DNA of 64,000 nucleotides, taken from the NCBI GenBank assembly GCA_004794655.1, contig SMMW01000145.1, positions 192,501 through 256,500 of the forward strand, written 5' to 3'. The notes under the pieces were generated by a model, which did no database searches, was not told the DNA's origin, and worked only from the letters and a program-made list of their open reading frames with translations. Positions 11,067 to 21,099 of the stretch are shown piece by piece. This DNA comes from Marisa cornuarietis (Eukaryota > Mollusca > Gastropoda > Architaenioglossa > Ampullariidae). Each line of letters starts with the position of its first letter. Position 1 is the stretch's first letter. The position numbers and the translations under genes are program-made.

Positions 11067-12810
11067 ATGTACTATTTTCTATATGTAGAGAAGCAGTTTG
11101 AGGGTGGGAACATGAGGGATGCATGGAAAGGCCTGAAAAAATTGACGGGTCAAAACAAACCGCAGACTAGTGCCTTCTCCATGTTGTTGGAGGAAAGAGT
11201 AGATTATGCAAACAGGCTGAATGAATTTTGTCGCTTTGAGAGGGATGATGTTGGGGAGGAGCTGTCGAAAGTGATTTTTGATTTGGGGGAGAGAGTAGGG
11301 AGGGAGCATCATGGGAGGGAATCAGATGACTGTGTGATTAAGGAAAATGATGTTTTATCCTTTTTAAATGTGTGAATGTGAGGAAAGCATGTGGCCCTGA
11401 TAATATTTGTGGACGAGTGCTGAAAAACTGAGCGTCTCAGCCGTCTTTTGTGTTTACTCAGTTGTTTTCCTGATCTGTAAAAGTGAGTACTGTACCAAAT
11501 GTTTGGAAAAAATTTATCATTTGTCCTGTTCCTAAAACTAGTAACCCGAATGAACTAAATGATTACAGGCCCGTGGCATTGACTTCCATTGTTATGAAAT
11601 GTTTTAAACGCATCATCCTTCGCACACTTCTCTCACAGACACAGCAACACCCCGATCCCTTTCAATATGCATACAAGCAGCACAGATCCACCGACGATGC
11701 TACACTCACTCTTTTACACAACGTATATTCTCACTTAGATAAGTCTGGTTCCTTTGTACGTATTCTTTTTATTGACTTTTCTTCTGCATTTAATACTATA
11801 CAGCCCCACCTGTTGGCACTGAAACTTCTTAAACTTGATGTATGCCCCAAACTCATTCTCTGGATTGTTAGTTTTTTGGTAAATCATTCCCAGACAGTCT
11901 GTTTCCAGCATGCACTCTTATTCCAGAAACACATCTGTCGGGAGCCCTCAGGGTACATGTCTCTCACCTGTAATTTTCACCCTCTACACTAATGACTGTC
12001 GGGGCACTGATTCGTCTTTTTTGATAAAAAAATCTGATACTGCTCTCCAAGATCTCTCAAACTTGCATTCTGCTTATGTTGATGCAGTAGTTAAATTTAA
12101 TAAATGGTGCAAAGAAAACTATCTTGATCTAAATGTAAAGAAAACAAAAGAGCTGGTGATTGATTTCAGACGTAAGAGCACTGTTATCCCTGACTTATTC
12201 ATTGATGGTGTCAGGGTTGAACGTGTTGAACAGTACAAGTATCTGGGAACTGTGATTGATGATAAACTCACTTTTAACACCAACACAGGTCATTCACAAG
12301 AAATGTCAATCAAGATTGTACTGTCTACAAAAACTCCGTTCCCTGAATGTTAACAAAAAGGTTCTATGTTCTTTTTATAGATGTTTTAATGAGTCTGTGT
12401 TGACATTTGGATTTTTATGTTGGTATGGAGGATTGAGGGTTAGAAATAGGAATGTGTTAGATGGAGTGGTGAGGGCGAGTGGGAGAGTTGTCTGAGTAAG
12501 TTGTATGAAAGACGAGTAGTACGGAAGGCAAGAGTGAAAGATAGTACACATGTTTTAGCACAGTAACCTTCCGTCCAAGAGACATTATGTTTCAAGAGTG
12601 TCCACTGCCCGCTCAAAGAATAGTTTTATAAATAAGTCTGTTGCCCTTCTTAATAAGTGATGCAGGGGCCTGTGAATTGTGGGCGTGTGCGTGATTTTGT
12701 GAAGATTGTTTTTGGTGTTGTGAGTGTGGTCAAGTTTTTAGTATAAGCCAGTTGTTTCAATACGTCTCATAATTTCTCCCTGTTGAGATAATAAAGTTGA
12801 ATTGAATGTA
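11067..12810 (+). mobile_element. Rex1/Babar-like LINE, inactive
   Basis: Reading across three frames gives a continuous reverse transcriptase: NDYRPVALTSIVMKCF, YKQHRSTDDATLTLLH, LFIDFSSAFNTIQPHL, KTKELVIDFRR and KYLGTVIDDKL, with the end motif FLCWYGG. The catalytic FADD box is destroyed (the site reads LIKKSDTAL). There are at least three frameshifts or stops. The 3' end at about 12808 (AATAAAGTTGAATTGAAT) resembles the usual tail. Confidence 0.85.
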
Positions 12811-12854
12811 TGTTTGCAAATGTTATTATTACAGTGTTCTAACAGTGAAGAAGA

Positions 12855-13187
12855 GTTTTTATAGCCGTGTTTAGCTCATGTGTGTACATGTGTTATTTAT
12901 GTGTGGCATTCTCACAGTTTGTAATTATACAATTACAGTAATGATAATTTTTTTTATTTTTGGATATGCAGAACCAATGTCTGAAGATCAAGATTCTGAT
13001 GGGGAACCTGTGGGGCCAGATGCAGGCCCTCAGCCTATTGCATTCACTGCGGCTCCAGGCCCCAAACACCCTCCACCTCCTGGGGCTGACCCCATTGAGT
13101 ATTTTGATTTATTTTTTAAGTCTTCCCTTATAGGTCAGATAGTGACTGAGACGAACCGGTACGCAGAGCAGTGGATTAAAAGCCATT
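12855..13187 (+). mobile_element. piggyBac transposase N-terminal fragment
   Basis: The frame contains GADPIEYFDLFFKSS, then IVTETNRYAEQW. This is the opening of the piggyBac-type DDE domain in PGBD proteins, preceded by an acidic N-terminus. A good acceptor (TTTTTGGATATGCAG) precedes it at about 12955-12970. The frame stops at 13187 and the rest of the transposase is absent. Confidence 0.65.
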
Positions 13188-13189
13188 AG

Positions 13190-14395
13190 AGATACCTCCT
13201 AGAAACCCCACCTCTGTTGTACACCAATGGCTGAAAAGGAAGTGCTTGTCGGAGGAAGAATTTAGGGCATTACAGACGAAAACTGAGAGCTTCCTGACGA
13301 GAAGGAGGGGAAACCTTCCAGCAATACATAGCCAGGGCCAGGTTATACCTGTCACGTTGGCTAGAACTGGCGGGCAAGAAGGCCACGTTTGAAGAATTGC
13401 GGGACATGTTGCTGATGGAGCAACTCATAAATGGCGTGCCCCTCGAGTTGGCTACATTCATCTGTAAAAGAGCGCGCCTAAAAACGTAGAACGCGGCGAC
13501 GTTGGCCCAGCAGTTCATGGAGGTGAGGGATGCAGCTTGGAGTCATCGAACATCCCCCACCCCACGGCCCCAGTGGGAAGACCAAGGAAGGGAGGCGAGC
13601 GTAGCGCCCACCCCAGACCACACCCGAAAATAAGTTTTGTTTTCATGAGACGCCAACGAAAGACCAGGATCGGTGCTGTGTATCCAGAGCGCCGAAGAAG
13701 CGAGATGCCAGCGTTTCAGGAAAAGCGCCCGCATAAATGGTCGTCAGGTCATGGCATTGGGGTCGGACCTGTTATGCGTGAGGAGTAGCCTCGTCTGAAC
13801 CCCCCGCCTCACAGGACGGAGCAGGCGAATACATTACACCAACTCAGGATCAACGGTAGCTCCGACGGCTATCGTTAACCTGGAATTGCCATATTACCAC
13901 GGGAGTGTGGAGGCTGCGCTCGTCCCAACACTGGTGGAAGATGTGGTGATTGGCAACAGGCTCACGACGGGACAAGGCGCGGAGCTGCAACTACCGGTGC
14001 TCGAAGAAACGCCATGCGTGCGCACACCGGTACAGACCAGGCTTCGGCACACAAGGAAACACAACACGGGGGTCCTGACTAATAACTATGTCGAGCTGCT
14101 GGAAGTGGGGGACGAGGAGATGGTTAGGATGCAGGAAGAGGACGATAGTTTGCAGCAGGTCAGGCGCCTAGCAGACGAGGGGCGGCCGCTTTCGATGCAG
14201 GGCACCGGATCTGCTGCGTTCGTGCAGCAGAAGGGATTGCTATGGCGACAGTACGCCAAGCCAAACGGGGCCGTGCACGAACAAGTGGTCGTCCCGGAGC
14301 CCCTAAGGTATGAATTATTACGGGCGGCCCACCTGCCGAGCCCGCTTGCGAGCTGCTTGATAAGCCGGCTTGGGAGGGACCGCTAGTCACACCCA
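13190..14395 (+). mobile_element. Ty3/Gypsy relic with SCAN-like Gag, protease and integrase zinc-finger start
   Basis: Frame-shifted reading gives a SCAN-like capsid segment at about 13305-13500 (ETFQQYIARARLYLSRW, ELRDMLLMEQLINGVP), then a protease tail (VEAALVPTLVEDVVIGN) at about 13905-13960, a linker, and the start of an H2C2-type integrase region (KGLLWRQYAKPNGAVHEQ) at about 14236-14340, truncated before the zinc ligands. Reverse transcriptase is absent between protease and integrase. Either an internal deletion or the Gmr1-type order (integrase before RT) explains this; SCAN-like Gag is known from Gmr1-like elements. Stops make it inactive. Confidence 0.7.
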
Positions 14396-14499
14396 CAAAC
14401 GCTGTTTCGAAGCACGAACGAAGCACTGTGCGAGAGTAGCGTCCCTTGTTCACTACAATGTTCAGTACCGTCCCTTGTTCAATATGATGTCGTACACAA

Positions 14500-14860
14500 T
14501 GGATGTTATTGTGCTATGGCTGGCTATTAAAATAAAGGAAAAGAAAAGAAAGGAGAGACAAAGAAAGTGGTGGGTCAGACCATGGATCCAGCGAAGGATG
14601 GAGCATGGTGCTTACTATACTCTGATGCAGGAGACGGCCGCCGATGACGAGGAATCTTACCGCAATTTTGTGTGCATGGATCATCATCACTTTGAATTCC
14701 TGCTTTCATGAATTGAAGCGCACATCAGAAGACAAAACACCAATATGCGCGAATGCATATCGCCTGGAGAAAGGCTTGCTGTGACTTTAAGGTTTTTAGC
14801 CACCAGTGAGACATTGTTACCTAATATTTATCAAATAGATTATATGTGTCAGATATAGTA
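14500..14860 (+). mobile_element. PIF/Harbinger transposase N-terminal fragment
   Basis: The frame reads KWWVRPWIQRRMEHGAYYTL and MDHHHFEFLLS, then after a stop, SPGERLAVTLRFLATSET. These are the conserved N-terminal blocks of Harbinger nucleases (HARBI1-like). The catalytic part is missing here; another Harbinger piece lies at about 23770-24290. Confidence 0.8.
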
Positions 14861-15319
14861 TTCCCACATGTTAATATTGAACAGTACAAGCCCTGATGAC
14901 AGATTGTAAATTTCTTTGCTATATTGTGTATAACACATCATAATTAAATGGCACATATTACAAAAATCCACAGATTTAGTCATAATTTTTTTTTAGATCA
15001 AAATATGTCCGAATGTTTGTGTTTTTCCACACTTTTTTCAGAAGACAGCTACCATTCCTTATCCAACCGAAGACTAAAAGGCCTAGACTTGCCTGAACTC
15101 TGAGGCACATAAAGTGCTATGAGAGCTTTCGCTCTAAATGCTCTAGGTGATTCCTTGCCTGGATCTGCCCACCTGGAGCAAATATATCAAACCCTCCATA
15201 TAATAAATTAAAAGTAAAGGCACGGCTTTTTAATTCAACTTTTCCAACTTTGCAGCAAAGATTATATCTTTGAGAAATTTGATCTGGAAATGTTTATATA
15301 GTAACTTTATACTTTTACA
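14861..15319. other. No recognised feature
   Basis: AT-rich flank before the LTR retrotransposon; nothing identified. Confidence 0.5.
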
Positions 15320-15324
15320 ATGAC
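15320..15324. repeat. 5' target-site duplication of LTR element
   Basis: ATGAC directly before the 5' LTR is repeated at 21069-21073 directly after the 3' LTR. Confidence 0.85.
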
Positions 15325-16433
15325 TGTCAACCAGCCGGGTTCAAGGCCAGAACAACTCGGCCGAAGCCAGGGTACCTTAATTATAGGGGACAGCGGTCAG
15401 TCAAAGGGCGATCTATTCTGTTCAGTTTTATGTCTTGACAGGCCGCTGTGATAGATGTAGTCAGTTTAGGTCCTTTGGACAGTGGGGTAGGGTTTGGAAG
15501 TTGAAGAATAGCGAGGGTGGTTGTAGTTTTGCTAGTAACATTGCGATAGCGTCAGGGCTGGGAAGAGTTAGTTTTGAGGGTCACGTGGGTAGCTGGGTAT
15601 TTAGTTCGGGTAGCAGAATAGTCGAGGCTTTTTCCCGCTGATACTACAGCTGAGACAACCGTCTCTGAGTGCTAGGCAGCCGCAGGCAGCAAATCTGTAA
15701 GGGAAGCCCGTTCTGTGTGAACGTAGTAGCACTATTTGCTGGCACTTGCGGGCTTGACGTTAAAGGTTTAGAGCAACGGTCTCTGTTATTATATACGACA
15801 AGAAGGGGAGACGACATCAGGACCTGCGTCATCAACCCTACCACCTATTGCCTTGGGCAACCTCTGGAAGTAGCGGCGACAGTGTGCCTCGTCTGTCTTT
15901 CCCCCGGAATTCTTCGTCGTCGGGAGCCGGTGCCAGACCCCTGTCGTCGAGCGTCTTCTGCACAGCTGTGTTCCATTGCCTGGGGCAACGAGCTGAACCA
16001 GTCGTGCCAGTGGACAAGGGACAGTGGTCGGGACGTTCACACTTCACTTAGCATCTCCACCATCGTTGTCTGGGACAACCGGGAGTGATATAGTGTTCCG
16101 CACTAACAGTGACAGTGGTGTTTATAATCCGTGGACTTCTCGCTCGTCAGACACAACTCTCTCGCAGCGGAAGGAACTGTAACTTTATATCTCTGTGGTC
16201 TGTACACAATCTAATTGTTTTAATTTTGTTTAATAATAATTGTTGACCTGTACTGTTCTGTCAGGTGTCATTGCGCACGCGAATGAAAAGGGAGTGAAGG
16301 AGGCGTGCGGACGTGAGAACGCAGATGAGTGGGGCGTGAGAGGGTGGAAGGTGGTGTGAAGCGAGCCAGCGTAGTGTTCCCTTTCCCCCTCGGGCTTGGT
16401 TGTCAACCCCCCCCTTTCTGCGGGTCCGTCACA
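15325..16433 (+). repeat. 5' LTR
   Basis: 1109 bp, TG...CA ends. Positions 15371-15599 match 19842-20070 with 3 differences in 229 bp and no gaps, whereas 15600-16433 is only loosely alignable to the 3' LTR. It holds three imperfect-palindrome motifs at 15847-15861, 15975-15989 and 16065-16079. Confidence 0.9.
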
Positions 16434-16435
16434 AA

Positions 16436-16452
16436 TGGGGGCTCGAGTCCGG
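16436..16452 (+). promoter_or_regulatory. Candidate primer-binding site
   Basis: TGGGGGCTCGAGTCCGG begins two bases after the LTR end. It is complementary to a tRNA acceptor end CCGGACTCGAGCCCCCA, close to the proline-tRNA site used by many retroelements. Confidence 0.65.
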
Positions 16453-16805
16453 TGATGTGAATGTGTGTTGAATTGAATTGAAATCGGGTTTAAGAATCTA
16501 GTGATTGGATGGGCGAGAGTGTGTCTTTCGTCACTTGTCCTGTGTCTGTCCTATACAAGATAATTTTGTGGATCGATCCTTTTATGACTCTTCTTTGCAT
16601 TTGTGTCATTTTAGATTTGAAGCTTTGATGATTGATTGTTCAGAGGTTAGAAGTTTAATTGCTGTTTACATAATTGTTCTACATAAGAATTAGTGATTAA
16701 GTATTGGTGAACATCGCCATTGTCATTGCTATTGTAAACAGACTGCAAGTGCCCAGCCAGTAGCTGAACATAGTTGTAGTATTTAGGGTTTTAGAAGTAT
16801 CCACG

Positions 16806-17558
16806 ATGGAAGAAGTATTAATGATGGACCCAGAGTTCTATGTTACCGAAGATCAGAAGACGTTAGAATTATATGAAGAGGGCGAGGAATGGTATGGACT
16901 CTCGGGGGAAGAATTGTAAGATTATGTAGAGGACCAGTTTAGGAAATGGCTCGAGCGCAGAGAGAGAGCGCTAGAGAAGGAAAGAGAGTACGCCGAGCGA
17001 GAAAAGGAACGCCAAGAGCTGTTAGCAGCAGCACGTGAGAAGTTTAGGCTAGCAGTAGAAGAAAAAGAGAAAGTGGACGCTGGTCAAATGAAAAGTGTTC
17101 AAAGAAGCAGAGCTAACCGTAGAAACAGCGCTAGTGGGAATAATTATTTTCATTCTAAAGAAATGAGCGTTAGCGTCGAGGAAGGCAGAAGGTCGTCACT
17201 AGCCTATGGATCAGTGAATAGAAGGGATTGTAGGATAGATGTTAATGTTGATGATGAATTTTTCAGTGAGGACGAAGACGTAGACTATAGCAGAATTGAG
17301 CGGAGGAAAGCTCAGCGTGAGCTCACGTCCCCTGTTATTTGTTACAACCGTAACAGCGCAGGCCATGTCGCTCGGTTCTGCCCTAAGAAGGCAGATAGGC
17401 GGACAACACACCAAGGTGTGAAATGCTATAGTTGCGGTGAGCTGGGTCATTTATCACGTCATTGTCCCCGTGGTAACGAGCGGCGTGAGGCGTCACTGCC
17501 AACAAAGGTTGGTGCAGTGGACATAGTGATCAGAGGTCACCTGAAGTTAGTAACATAA
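16806..17558 (+). pseudogene. Gag-like zinc-knuckle protein of the LTR element (one stop)
   Basis: From the ATG at 16806 the frame runs to 17558 with a single in-frame stop at 16917-16919. The first half is a highly charged, probably coiled-coil region (RKWLERRERALEKEREYAER). The C-terminal part has a degraded first knuckle (CYNRNSAGHVARFC, where the second cysteine is N) and an intact CCHC knuckle (CYSCGELGHLSRHC) at about 17422-17463. It is separated by a short out-of-frame gap from the next frame at 17615, which repeats the same two-knuckle module. Confidence 0.7.
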
Positions 17559-17614
17559 CTCGTAGTGAAGAGAAGCGAACCAAGCGCGAGAAAGAACGAG
17601 AATTTGTAAGAGAG

Positions 17615-18892
17615 ATGCGCAGGCTAGCTGGGGTTAGATTAGAGGATAGTGATTTTGATGAGGCTGGTAACTACAAGTCAGACGACAGGGCAGCGACGAC
17701 CGTTAGTTGTTCCAGGTGTGGGGGTGCAGGCCATGTCTCTAAGTCCTGCCCTCAAAAGCCCGACCGGTTGAAGACACCTGAAGGCGTTAAATGTTACAGC
17801 TGCGGGGAGCTAGGACACTACTTGCGTCGTTGTCCCCATGAAAACGTTTTACGCAAGACTGTAGCAACTGGGGTAGTCAGGTGCGGCCAAGACGGCGGAC
17901 GTAGTGAGAAAGACGTTAGCGAGGAGGACGCTAGCGTGTCCGATTCTAGGAATGAAGATTTTTGTAAGGCAGATGTTAGCAAAGGAGATGTTGGCGAGAT
18001 AGCAATTAGAGTGATAGAGGCTAATGAGATAGAGATTAGAGAGACAGGAATTAGTGAGAGTGGGATGCGAACGTCAGCTGTCGAAGTGATACCGTTGCAT
18101 GTGGTTGGTGGCAGCTATCGCGAGATGCGAACAGCAGGTGTCGCCAGAGAACCACTGCAGGGGAGTGTCAGTGGTAAGCGCTTGACGCAAGCGCCGACCG
18201 GTGAAGGGGAACCGGTGCATGCAAATGGCATTGGCGAGAGCTGGGTGCGACCGTCAGTTGCCAGCAGAGAACCACTGCATGCGGGTGACACTGGCAATCT
18301 TGCGGAACAAGTGCCAGCTGTCAGTGGAGTGCCGGTGCAGGCAGAGGACAATGGCAGTCCAGAGGGACTAGTGCCAGTTGTCCGTGAAATGCCGTTGCAG
18401 GCAGAGGGCAGTGGCACTCTGGAGAGGGCAGTGCCGACTGTCAGGAATATTCTGTTGCGGACCCAAGACAGTGGTGATCCTGGAGGGCGGGAACCAATTG
18501 TCTATGAGGTGCCGTTGCAGACGGGGGATGGTAGTGACCCCGAGGGGGGAGGGCTAGCTGTCCGTTGCGGCCCAGTTATTATCGCCGATGACGAACCGGG
18601 TTTGAGTGCAAGTGAGGCAGGGCCGCCAGCTATCAGAGACGGAGAGGTGGGGGTGAATACGCTGACCGTGATCGTCCACGTAAGCCCCACACTTCTTGCA
18701 GAAGGTACGGAAACTTCCAGAAGTTACCGTAGGGCATGGATTACAGAAAAGCAGGAACGGGTAAAGCCGCAGGCGGGGCCAGCGGTTGTAGAGAACAGGG
18801 TGAGACACAGGGGAGGGATGCCCCTATCGCTGACGCCGATAGCTCGGGTAAAAAAGTCACGGGCGCCGTTGTCTCATGACAGTGTAGGATGA
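17615..18892 (+). CDS. LTR-element protein with two zinc knuckles and eight 20-residue repeats
   Basis: A 425-residue open frame. Residues 32-73 carry CSRCGGAGHVSKSC and CYSCGELGHYLRRC, both CCHC zinc knuckles and a duplicate of the module just upstream. Residues 159-318 (18089-18568) are eight degenerate 20-residue units with the consensus beginning (E/V)PL-(H/Q)-A and a Gly/Asp-rich middle. No protease active site or reverse transcriptase was found. The repeated region is acidic and low in hydrophobics, so probably disordered. Nucleic-acid binding by the knuckles is expected from the family; the role of the repeat is unknown. Confidence 0.65.
   Translation: MRRLAGVRLEDSDFDEAGNYKSDDRAATTVSCSRCGGAGHVSKSCPQKPDRLKTPEGVKCYSCGELGHYLRRCPHENVLRKTVATGVVRCGQDGGRSEKDVSEEDASVSDSRNEDFCKADVSKGDVGEIAIRVIEANEIEIRETGISESGMRTSAVEVIPLHVVGGSYREMRTAGVAREPLQGSVSGKRLTQAPTGEGEPVHANGIGESWVRPSVASREPLHAGDTGNLAEQVPAVSGVPVQAEDNGSPEGLVPVVREMPLQAEGSGTLERAVPTVRNILLRTQDSGDPGGREPIVYEVPLQTGDGSDPEGGGLAVRCGPVIIADDEPGLSASEAGPPAIRDGEVGVNTLTVIVHVSPTLLAEGTETSRSYRRAWITEKQERVKPQAGPAVVENRVRHRGGMPLSLTPIARVKKSRAPLSHDSVG
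18089..18568 (+). repeat. Eight tandem 60-bp coding repeats
   Basis: The 60-bp period keeps frame. Units start at codons for PLH, PLQ, PVH, PLH, PVQ, PLQ, LLR and PLQ. Units have diverged at many third and some first positions while keeping the length exact. Confidence 0.75.
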
Positions 18893-19814
18893 GCCGAGTG
18901 CGTATGAAGATGCACCATCGGTCGAAGGTGAGGGTAGCCTTGCTAATGGGTGCATCATACTGGCGGCATAGACAGAGAGCTGAAGCTAGGTCAACATTCC
19001 GACGGACCCAGCCTCCGCGCAGCAAGAGGTATAGGGGGCGTGGTCAGCCGAAGGGTACGCGTCCTCACGACTGCGGACGGCGTGAAAGTAGTGTGACGTC
19101 AGCGGGAACGGTCGAGCGCGCATCGCCAGTAACGGTTAAGGTGTTTCCCACCCCAGGTAACCTTCACCCCGGGCTACGTAACCGCACGCAGGTGCGGCCT
19201 GACATACGTAGGGTGAGCGGGACGGCTATATGTGCACCTGGTATGCACCAGTGGCTGAACAGCCAACGGGTTGCTCATAGTGTCGCGCAACATGTAGGAA
19301 GTACGTTTTGTTGCCGGCCGCTGCGACGTTGCAGAAGTAGGTTTAAGGATTTAGTTGCAGAAGACATTAGGTCTGAAGCAGCCCAGAGTTCGGCAACAGC
19401 TGAGCTACAGACAGACAGCCGACTGACAAAGTGGTTACTGCTTTTCCGGCAGTACCACGTCCACACTAGATACCCGCCAGGGAAGGATGTGGGGGCTAAT
19501 TACAGGAGCAGAAGCCTGCTGTACGATGTAGGAAGGAAGAAAAAGTGTAGGAAGGTGATTAAAGATTAGCCTACTTACTTACAGTGGTGTAAGAGGAGGT
19601 GTAAATATTATTCATAGATGTGATTTTAATAAGATTTCGTTGATGTTGTGGCTAATCAGGATGCACCGTGTTAATTTTGAGAACACGAAGAATGCGTTTA
19701 ACTGAGGTTTGTGGACCATAGTTATTTTAGTTTTGCTATGGGTTTTAGTTGATATGGTTTTAAGCCGTTGTGTTGTTCTGGCCTAATATTGAGAAAACCC
19801 CAGGTTTTACTCTT

Positions 19815-19825
19815 GAGTGGGCGGA
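19815..19825 (+). promoter_or_regulatory. Candidate polypurine tract
   Basis: GAGTGGGCGGA lies directly before the 3' LTR start, where plus-strand priming is expected. Confidence 0.6.
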
Positions 19826-21068
19826 TGTCATGAACCAGCGGGGTACCTTAATTATAGGGGACAGGGGTCAGTCAAAGGGCGATCTATTCTGTTCAGTTTT
19901 ATGTCTTGACAGGCCGCTGTGATAGATGTAGTCAGTTTAGGTCCTTTGGAGAGTGGGGTAGGGTTTGGAAGTTGAAGAATAGCGCGGGTGGTTGTAGTTT
20001 TGCTAGTAACATTGCGATAGCGTCAGGGCTGGGAAGAGTTAGTTTTGAGGGTCACGTGGGTAGCTGGGTAAATAGTTTAGGGTAGGTGTGTACTCGTGGC
20101 CTTTCCCCATCGATCTAGTAGGGACTACCATCCCTGAGCGCCATCAGTTGTGACCAGTTAGTCTGCAGAAGGGAGGCCCGTTCTCCGTGAACGTGCAGCG
20201 CTACTGACTGGCACTTGCAGGCTGTGGCACCAAAGTGCAAGCAGGGGTCGCCGTGCTAGCAGACGAGAAGAAGGGTACACAACGTGGATTACCTGTACTG
20301 CAACACTGCCGTCCGTTGCCTGGGGCAACCGCTGGAGGTAGTGGCCAACGCAATACATCTGCTGTGTGCCCTGGAATTCTTGGTCGTCTGGAGCCGGTGC
20401 CGGACAACTGTCGCCTAACAGTCTTCACCGTACCTGTTGTTGTTGCCTGGGGCAACTTGATGCAATAGTGCAGGCGGGTTAGGGACGTCGTCTTGTCTTC
20501 TTCCTTGTGGCCACTGTTTGTTGCCTGGGGCAACTGTGCACAAGAGGGTTCGCCAGTGTGGACAGAGGGTGCTAGAGCCTTCCACGGGCTTCCACGACGG
20601 AGTGGTGAGAGGCAGATAGTCGCGGAGACACTGCCTTATTTTCAGCTGTGTGCGACGTGAGCAGCGCACATGACTTGGGACTCAGGGCGAATCATTCGCC
20701 ACGACACGGACCGCATTAGAGGGAAGTTTTTCTTTATACGCATGACTTTGGATAGGTCATCATTTATTGGCAAGGGCCATTCTGTTTTTTGTGTAATCGA
20801 AATTTATCAAATGTATAGTTAGACCTGACCATTCATTCTATAATTTGTTTATTGTGTTAATAATAATTTGTTTGTGCTGTACAACGGTGTTGTCAGTGTG
20901 TTGGCACGCATGAGCGGAGACAGTGGTCTGTGTTTGCTTGTGCGTGGACGTGCGAACTGTGAGTGAAAGGGTGGAGCAGGGTGAAAGTCGGGAGTGAGGC
21001 GAGCCACAGCTAGTGTCCCCTTTCCCCTCGGGCGTTTAGTCCGGCCTTCTCCCCACAGGTCCGTCACA
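19826..21068 (+). repeat. 3' LTR
   Basis: 1243 bp, begins TGTCATGAACCAG and ends GGTCCGTCACA. It contains three copies of the palindrome GTTGCCTGGGGCAAC at 20315-20329, 20442-20456 and 20520-20534. It is near-identical to the 5' LTR only over 19842-20070. Confidence 0.9.
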
Positions 21069-21073
21069 ATGAC
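21069..21073. repeat. 3' target-site duplication of LTR element
   Basis: ATGAC, identical to 15320-15324. Confidence 0.85.
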
Positions 21074-21099
21074 TCTGGGGCTCTTCTAACACCGAGCTT

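Larger units (their letters stand above)
15325..21068 (+). mobile_element. Non-autonomous Ty3/Gypsy LTR retrotransposon
   Basis: The element runs from TGTCAACC to CCGTCACA with 5-bp target duplications. LTRs are 15325-16433 and 19826-21068. A primer-binding-like sequence TGGGGGCTCGAGTCCGG follows the 5' LTR after two bases (16436-16452); it resembles the proline-tRNA site with two extra bases. A purine tract GAGTGGGCGGA (19815-19825) precedes the 3' LTR. The interior encodes a Gag-like protein with zinc knuckles, a repeat-rich protein, and only the end of an RNase H or connection domain near 19415-19520 (RLTKWLLLFRQYHVHTRYPP). Protease, reverse transcriptase and integrase are missing, so mobility would need proteins from a full-length relative. 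Confidence 0.9.

Noticed and set aside
15644..16088. Open frames in the 5' LTR
   Set aside because: Located in LTR sequence, not conserved in the 3' LTR, and lacking motifs.
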